In this document: piece by piece, positions 7,478 to 11,522 of the stretch
Position numbering within the stretch: the first letter of the stretch is position 1
Layout of the letters: the number at the start of each line of letters is the position of its first letter
Origin: JAYSRU01 sp043720875
Lineage (GTDB): Bacteria; Bacteroidota; Bacteroidia; Flavobacteriales_D; Crocinitomicaceae
Direction: 5' to 3'
Length of the DNA: 11,522 bases
Assembly: GCA_043720875.1 (NCBI GenBank)
Contig: JAYSRU010000169.1
Location: 1-11,522 of the forward strand
Translations under genes and position numbers: made by a program
The notes under the pieces: model-generated
The model's database searches: none
Told to the model about the DNA's origin: nothing
What the model saw: only the letters and a program-made list of their open reading frames with translations

Positions 7478-7485
7478 CAAATATA
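7478..7485 (-). promoter_or_regulatory. -7 box (TAnnTTTG) for the AAA/DUF4143 gene
   Basis: The minus strand reads TATATTTG, a perfect -7 match, predicting a transcript start near 7474 and a leader of ~22 bases. The -33 element is not clear. An imperfect inverted repeat, TGTAAAT (7454-7460) and ATTTACA (7471-7477), lies between this box and the ATG and could be an operator. Confidence 0.5.
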
Positions 7486-7622
7486 TTAAAGTTTCATTGA
7501 TAAATCGTTCTTTTTATATTGTATAATCTATAATTGTTTTAATTTACAGCTAATTTTGAATTATTTTTTAATTGTTAAGTGATTGTTTTATAATATTTTA
7601 TACTCATTTAATTCTAAAAACG

Positions 7623-7653
7623 TGCAAATTGAAAATTAATTTTACAATTTGCA
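7623..7653. repeat. Long AT-rich palindrome in the intergenic region upstream of rimO
   Basis: TGCAAATTG (7623-7631) is a perfect reverse complement of CAATTTGCA (7645-7653). Inside it, AAAAT (7632-7636) pairs with ATTTT (7639-7643), with one bulged base at 7644, so nearly the whole 31-base stretch is self-complementary. It lies in a 282-base gene-free spacer (7452-7733) that is far more AT-rich than its surroundings. There is no T run beyond it, so it does not look like an intrinsic terminator. It could be a regulator binding site, a cruciform, or a remnant of a mobile element. Confidence 0.6.
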
Positions 7654-7698
7654 TAAAATATTGATTATTTATAAATATTGGCCTTGCTATAATTCGAT

Positions 7699-7729
7699 TT
7701 TGTAAGACACTCCTTGTTTCGTACCTTTG
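7699..7729 (+). promoter_or_regulatory. Consensus Bacteroidota promoter for rimO
   Basis: TTTG (7699-7702), a 19-base spacer, then TACCTTTG (7722-7729) match the Bacteroidota sigma-A promoter TTTG-N19-TAnnTTTG at every defined position. The -7 box ends 4 bases before the rimO ATG at 7734, so the predicted transcript start falls on or within a base or two of the start codon, and the mRNA should be leaderless or nearly so. Confidence 0.8.
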
Positions 7730-7733
7730 TACC

Positions 7734-9047
7734 ATGAAAACTAAAACGCTTCGCAAGAACAAGGTAAATGTAGTTACGTTGGGATGTTCTAAAAACATAT
7801 TTGATTCGGAAGTGCTGATGGCACAATTAAAGGCAAATAAATTTGAAGTTGAACACGAAGCACAACAAGATGATTCAGAAATTGTAATCATTAATACCTG
7901 TGGGTTTATTGACAATGCAAAGCAAGAATCAATAGATACGATCTTGCGTTATGCAGATGCAAAAAAGGAAGGATTAGTTTCGAAAGTATATGTTACGGGC
8001 TGCTTGTCGCAACGGTACAAAGATGAATTAGAAGCAGAAATCCCTGAAGTTGATGCGTTTTTTGGCACAAGAGAATTACCGCGTTTACTGAAAACATTAA
8101 AGGCAGACTATAAACATGAATTAGTTGGAGAACGACTTTTAACAACTCCTTCGCATTACGCTTATTTTAAAATTGCAGAAGGCTGCGATCGACCTTGCTC
8201 ATTTTGTGCTATTCCAATCATGCGTGGAAAACATGTTTCTACACCGATCGAAGATTTGGTAACACAAGCAAAATCATTGGCGGCAAAAGGAGTGAAAGAG
8301 TTAATGTTTATCGCACAAGATTTGACGTATTACGGATTAGATATTTACAAAAAAAGAAATTTAGCGGAGTTGATCGAGAAGGTTGCTGAAGTTGAAGGAA
8401 TTGAATGGATCAAATTGCATTACGCCTTTCCGGCGGGGTTCCCGATGGATGTGTTAGAGGTTATGAAAAATAATCCGAAAGTGTGTAATTATTTGGATAT
8501 GCCTTTGCAACACGGTTCAACTGAAATTTTACAGGCCATGCGTCGTGGAATTACACGTGAAAAAACCGAAGAACTGGTAAATGAAATTCGAGAAAAAGTT
8601 CCGGGAATTGCATTGAGAACTACATTAATTGTTGGTTATCCCGGAGAAACACAAGCGCATTTTGAAGAAACATATGATTTCGTTAAGCGCATGCGCTTTG
8701 ATCGTTTAGGTGTATTTACCTATTCTCATGAAGACAATACGCATGCTTATAATTCGGAAGACGATGTTCCTGAAGAATTAAAAAAGCAACGCGCCGATGA
8801 TATCATGGAATTACAATCCGGCATCAGTTATGAGCACAATCAAGCGAAAATTGGCCAAGTGGTGAAAGTTCTTTTCGATAAAGTGGAAGGTGAATATTTC
8901 ATGGGTAGAACAGAATTCGATAGCCCAGAAGTGGACAACGAGGTTCTAGTTAAGAAATCGGAAGCATTTGTGCGTTTGGGCGATTTTGCAATGGTAGAAA
9001 TTACTGCTGCAGATCATTATGATCTTTATGGAAAAGTGATCGATTAA
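7734..9047 (+). CDS. rimO: Ribosomal protein S12 (aspartate-89 C3) methylthiotransferase RimO
   Basis: RimO is a radical-SAM enzyme that adds a methylthio group to an aspartate of ribosomal protein S12. The 437-residue length fits. The N-terminal methylthiotransferase domain has its three iron-sulfur ligands, Cys18 (VTLGCSKN), Cys56 (NTCGF) and Cys90 (VTGCLSQ). The radical-SAM domain has EGCDRPCSFCAIP at 149-161, giving the CX3CX2C triad Cys151, Cys155 and Cys158. A C-terminal TRAM domain runs from about 373 to 437. The motif VTLGCSKN(I/V)xDSE and the DMPLQHGS stretch favour RimO over the tRNA enzyme MiaB. The start is supported because the N-terminal MKTKTLRKNKVNVVTLG matches the usual Bacteroidota form and because a consensus promoter ends just upstream. 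All catalytic residues are present. The next gene lies 78 bases downstream on the same strand. Confidence 0.97.
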   Translation: MKTKTLRKNKVNVVTLGCSKNIFDSEVLMAQLKANKFEVEHEAQQDDSEIVIINTCGFIDNAKQESIDTILRYADAKKEGLVSKVYVTGCLSQRYKDELEAEIPEVDAFFGTRELPRLLKTLKADYKHELVGERLLTTPSHYAYFKIAEGCDRPCSFCAIPIMRGKHVSTPIEDLVTQAKSLAAKGVKELMFIAQDLTYYGLDIYKKRNLAELIEKVAEVEGIEWIKLHYAFPAGFPMDVLEVMKNNPKVCNYLDMPLQHGSTEILQAMRRGITREKTEELVNEIREKVPGIALRTTLIVGYPGETQAHFEETYDFVKRMRFDRLGVFTYSHEDNTHAYNSEDDVPEELKKQRADDIMELQSGISYEHNQAKIGQVVKVLFDKVEGEYFMGRTEFDSPEVDNEVLVKKSEAFVRLGDFAMVEITAADHYDLYGKVID

Positions 9048-9087
9048 GACTTGCTGCTGAATAGAAGGCTTATTTGAATAAATAAAT

Positions 9088-9095
9088 TAAATTTG
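9088..9095 (+). promoter_or_regulatory. -7 box (TAnnTTTG) for the HTH gene
   Basis: TAAATTTG matches the Bacteroidota -7 consensus exactly, 30 bases upstream of the ATG at 9126, predicting a leader of ~26 bases. No good -33 motif is found at the expected distance (a TTTG lies only 11 bases upstream), so this may be weak, activator-dependent, or chance in AT-rich DNA. Confidence 0.38.
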
Positions 9096-9125
9096 AAAGA
9101 TACTCTCACTAAATACTAGTTAGTT

Positions 9126-10133
9126 ATGTTAGATGTTCAGAATCGATTATTCGACCAGTTAAGAACCAAAATTCCTGGAGACGAAGTTTTAGGGAAAATT
9201 ATTATGGACGATCTTAATTTGTCAAGAGATTCTGCTTATCGACGTGTAAGAGGTGAAACTTCATTAACGCCAGAAGAAATCAAGATCTTGTGCATGAAAT
9301 ATGACATTTCATTCGACAAAATCATGGGTATTGAAGGGAAATCGGTTACCTTTCAGTATAGTCCAATCAACAAAAGAGAGTATACCATTAATGGTTATAT
9401 GCAAGGAGTTAATTTTGCATTTACCCGAATGGCTGCCCAACGTCAAAGTAAATTATACTTGTCCAATTTAGACATAACAGTTTTCCAATTGTTGAACTTT
9501 CCCGATTTGATGCGCTTGAAATTACTCTATTTTGCGAAAATCTATGTGAAAAGTCCTAAATATGAAGATGTTCTTTTTGAATTAGGTTGGAAAGGTGATT
9601 TAGAGGATGAGTTGTTGCGCGATACGCTGTTGAAGTATGTCAAAATTCCGAGCATGGAAGTTATTGGCATTGATGCGGGGAAAGGTTTAATTCGAGAAAT
9701 AGTAACGTTTTACGAAGCAGGACATATTAAGAGCAAAAAAGATGTATTAGGTTTGTTAGATCAAGTAGCGCAATTGCTTGGGCACGTAGACAGTCAAATG
9801 CAAGCAGGTAAAAAGTTCGTTTTTGGTTCAAGTGCTCCAGCGTCTGATGCAAACTACGAAATATTCTTGACCCAAACGTACTTGCAAGACAATACCTTTA
9901 TTACAGATACCAATGCCTATAGAATGTTGTACATTACACACAACATGATTAACTATTTGTATACCCACGATACAGATTATGTTAACCATTCGTATCGTGT
10001 GTTTCAAAACCTGGTAGAAAATTGTAGTCCATTGCACGGAACTTCAGCAAAACGAAGAATTCCATATTTTGAAGGATTACAACACGTACTCGATAAAGCG
10101 CGCGTAAGAATTGAAGGCGTTGATCTTTATTAG
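9126..10133 (+). CDS. Helix-turn-helix (XRE/BetR-like) protein of unknown role
   Basis: The 335-residue protein has an N-terminal helix-turn-helix-like region at about residues 18-68: it contains LNLSRDSAYRRVRGETSLTP (30-49), typical of a recognition helix followed by an Arg-rich turn, and then EEIKILCMKYDISFDKIMG (50-68), like the 'which helix comes next' part of Cro/CI or BetR-type domains. Residues ~75-335 form a long mixed alpha/beta region without a recognisable enzyme motif; no membrane segment or signal peptide is seen. It is probably a cytoplasmic DNA-binding regulator with a large sensing or dimerisation part, a layout common among uncharacterised Bacteroidota regulators. It sits 78 bases after rimO and 173 bases before a secreted protein gene, all on one strand. 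A -7 box at 9088-9095 suggests its own promoter. Its ligand and targets are unknown. Confidence 0.85.
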   Translation: MLDVQNRLFDQLRTKIPGDEVLGKIIMDDLNLSRDSAYRRVRGETSLTPEEIKILCMKYDISFDKIMGIEGKSVTFQYSPINKREYTINGYMQGVNFAFTRMAAQRQSKLYLSNLDITVFQLLNFPDLMRLKLLYFAKIYVKSPKYEDVLFELGWKGDLEDELLRDTLLKYVKIPSMEVIGIDAGKGLIREIVTFYEAGHIKSKKDVLGLLDQVAQLLGHVDSQMQAGKKFVFGSSAPASDANYEIFLTQTYLQDNTFITDTNAYRMLYITHNMINYLYTHDTDYVNHSYRVFQNLVENCSPLHGTSAKRRIPYFEGLQHVLDKARVRIEGVDLY

Positions 10134-10306
10134 CGCTCGTTCATTTTTATTTAGTATTCGTTGCGTGTAGCACGTTGATTTCAGTTGTACGGAATTTCGC
10201 AACTGCCTAATTACTTGTATTGCATTTCCGTTTTCCACGCCCATAATGATGGTCTACTTTTGTCTTGTTCAAAACAATTAAAACAAACAAATTTAAAACA
10301 CGAATT
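10134..10306 (+). other. Intergenic and leader region before the secreted protein gene
   Basis: No gene is visible in these 173 bases. A hairpin at 10182-10205 (CAGTTG with CAACTG, continuing CG with CG past a TA bulge) could weakly end or attenuate transcripts from the HTH gene, but no T run follows it. A promoter box for the next gene lies at 10255-10262. Confidence 0.4.
10255..10262 (+). promoter_or_regulatory. -7 box (TAnnTTTG) for the secreted CsgG/LpoB-like gene
   Basis: TACTTTTG matches the -7 consensus perfectly; a TTTT at 10231-10234, 20 bases upstream, is a fair -33 element. The predicted start of transcription near 10266 lies downstream of the ATG at 10265, which argues for translation from the ATG at 10307 with a leader of about 40 bases. 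Confidence 0.55.
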
Positions 10307-11449
10307 ATGAAAGCAATAACACAAGTAATCAAAAAAGCAACGGTAGTAGGAAGTCTATTAATAACAAGCGTAACTGCATTTGGTCAAAAGCCTTTAATCG
10401 TTGTGGCAGGAATAGAAGTAAATGGTTTCGCAAGTGAAATCTCAACATTAAGAACAGTCGCAATTAAAGAAATCAACAATTCTCAAAAATTTATTGCAAC
10501 AGATCAATATGACATTGCAGAAAAAATGGTAGTGACAGATCTCAACACATGTTTGGGTACAGAATGCCTAACAAAAATAGGTGCAACCCTAAAAGCGGAT
10601 TATGCATTATCATTTACGTTTCATTTAGTGGGTACGCGTATCATCGCTTCCACCAAAATGGTAAATGTTCAAAAAGGAGCTATCGAAAAATCTGCAACGG
10701 GAGATTTTGAAAATCAACGCCTCGAGATTGGTAGAATGACAGAAATCATGGTACGTAAAATATTAGATTTACCTGAAAATGAAGCGGATATTGCGCAACT
10801 AGTTTACAAGTCTCCTATGATAACTTCAAAAGCGGCACAACGTGTAAATAATAACGGTCCGCGAATTGGTTTGGCCATGACAACTGGTGAGAATGCATCA
10901 TATTTGAATCGCGATGTAGCAGACGGAGGGAAGGATGCACAACCAATTTTATTTAACATCGGGTACCAATTAGAAGCACAGTATGCAGGAACAAAACAAT
11001 TTAGCTTTTTATCTGAGTTTGTCTTCAATGCAGCAGGATTAGAGCAAGGTTTATTTATCCCGTCATTAGCGGTATTAACAGGGGTGCGTTTTGGTAAAGG
11101 AAGTTATGAGATTGCAATCGGACCATCATTTTCTGCAAAACAATTAATTAAAGGGGCTGATATCAACAAAAAATTCACAACGGTTGATGAAATTGCAAAC
11201 ATGACACCGGCACAATTAACTCCGGATGTTGCTAAGGAAGCAGCGTTGTTATATACGCGTCCAGATTCACGAGGAGCAACCTATTTCTCTTCAAACTTAG
11301 TAGTGGGTATAGGTAAAACATTTAGAAGCGGATCGTTAAATATCCCGGTCAATGCTTACGCAAGTTTAAATAAGTATGGAACTAGTTTCGGAATGAGCGT
11401 TGGGTTTAACCTTAACAGAAAGAAAGAATACATTCAGCAACAAGACTAA
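10307..11449 (+). CDS. Secreted protein with CsgG/LpoB-like N-terminus and barrel-like C-terminus
   Basis: From ATG 10307 the product has 380 residues and a clear signal peptide: MKAITQVIKK, a hydrophobic core ATVVGSLLITSV, and an A-x-G site before Gln27 (TAFG|Q). A longer frame from 10265 would add 14 charged residues before the signal and is rejected. Residues ~28-155 contain TDLNTCLGTECLTKIGATLK (77-96) followed by ADYALSFTFHLVGTRIIAST and VNVQKGAIEKS. This order (Cys-x4-Cys with 'IG-x-x-L-x-A-D-Y', then a strand pair and a 'V-x-x-G-x-I' turn) resembles CsgG/LpoB-type periplasmic domains. Residues ~180-370 are rich in alternating amphipathic strands (for example SLAVLTGVRFGKGSYEIAIG and TSFGMSVGFNLN), as in a small outer-membrane beta-barrel. 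Cys82 and Cys87 may form a disulfide. It is followed by a terminator candidate at the right edge. The domain calls are by pattern; function is unknown. Confidence 0.85.
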   Translation: MKAITQVIKKATVVGSLLITSVTAFGQKPLIVVAGIEVNGFASEISTLRTVAIKEINNSQKFIATDQYDIAEKMVVTDLNTCLGTECLTKIGATLKADYALSFTFHLVGTRIIASTKMVNVQKGAIEKSATGDFENQRLEIGRMTEIMVRKILDLPENEADIAQLVYKSPMITSKAAQRVNNNGPRIGLAMTTGENASYLNRDVADGGKDAQPILFNIGYQLEAQYAGTKQFSFLSEFVFNAAGLEQGLFIPSLAVLTGVRFGKGSYEIAIGPSFSAKQLIKGADINKKFTTVDEIANMTPAQLTPDVAKEAALLYTRPDSRGATYFSSNLVVGIGKTFRSGSLNIPVNAYASLNKYGTSFGMSVGFNLNRKKEYIQQQD

Positions 11450-11482
11450 CAAAAGATGCTTTTCATAAGTGTAGTTTGAACG

Positions 11483-11522
11483 AACTGGCCCACTTTTCCT
11501 CTTTGGAACTGTGGGCTGGTTT
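11483..11522 (+). terminator. Intrinsic terminator, cut by the right edge
   Basis: ACTGGCCCAC (11484-11493) pairs with GTGGGCTGGT (11511-11520) over ten positions, two of them G-U, with a GC-rich core and a 17-base loop. T residues begin right after the stem (11521-11522), where the window stops, so the T run cannot be confirmed. It lies 34 bases after the stop codon of the secreted protein gene. Confidence 0.65.

Noticed and set aside
7604..7915. A minus-strand frame of 103 codons overlapping the rimO start
   Set aside because: It is antisense to the conserved N-terminus of rimO and reads through the AT-rich spacer; the protein is unlike any family I know and is Cys/Ser-rich as expected from an antisense frame.
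10182..10205. Hairpin after the HTH gene as an intrinsic terminator
   Set aside because: There is no following T run and the stem is broken by a bulge, so I list it only as a possibility within the intergenic region.
10265..10306. Upstream in-frame ATG at 10265 for the secreted protein
   Set aside because: It lies at or before the predicted transcript start and would place 14 charged residues in front of a normal signal peptide.

Overview
The window looks like chromosomal DNA of a Bacteroidota bacterium, most likely in the Flavobacteriales (a Crocinitomicaceae/Fluviicola-type relative is a guess from protein flavour only). The evidence is low GC content, start codons without clear Shine-Dalgarno sequences, several perfect Bacteroidota -7 boxes (TAnnTTTG) just upstream of genes, a TsaE-alanine dehydrogenase pair, and a DUF4258-like membrane protein. 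No tRNA, rRNA, CRISPR array, insertion sequence or phage gene was seen.

Layout. Bases 1-2384 (minus strand) hold a complete bifunctional PaaZ (phenylacetate ring-opening enzyme) followed 25 bases downstream by the start of a HEAT-repeat-like protein that runs off the left edge. Bases 2600-3034 (plus) hold a small STAS/SEC14-like (DUF7793-type) protein, which meets the next minus-strand gene tail to tail with only 3 bases between stop codons. Bases 3038-5551 (minus) form an apparent operon: tsaE, then an alanine dehydrogenase-family gene (4-base overlap), then a DUF4258-like single-pass membrane protein. A well-formed intrinsic terminator at 5605-5636 separates this operon from an upstream minus-strand gene for a small lipoprotein (5652-6113). 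Bases 6276-7451 (minus) encode a stand-alone AAA_14/DUF4143 ATPase with a PD-(D/E)XK-like C-terminal motif. After a very AT-rich divergent intergenic region with a large palindrome, the plus strand carries rimO (7734-9047), an HTH protein of unknown role (9126-10133), and a secreted protein with a CsgG/LpoB-like N-terminal region and a strand-rich, barrel-like C-terminus (10307-11449). A truncated terminator lies at the right edge.

Working together. Most genes are housekeeping or conserved Bacteroidota genes. TsaE (tRNA t6A synthesis) and RimO (ribosomal protein S12 modification) both serve translation. The Ald-family protein and PaaZ are metabolic. The envelope proteins (lipoprotein, DUF4258-like protein, CsgG/LpoB-like protein) are uncharacterised. 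I found no convincing new multi-gene system. The best leads are an apparently leaderless rimO mRNA with a textbook promoter, replacement of the usual catalytic His by Gln in the Ald-family protein, the long palindrome between the ATPase and rimO, and the neighbouring HTH and CsgG/LpoB-like genes.
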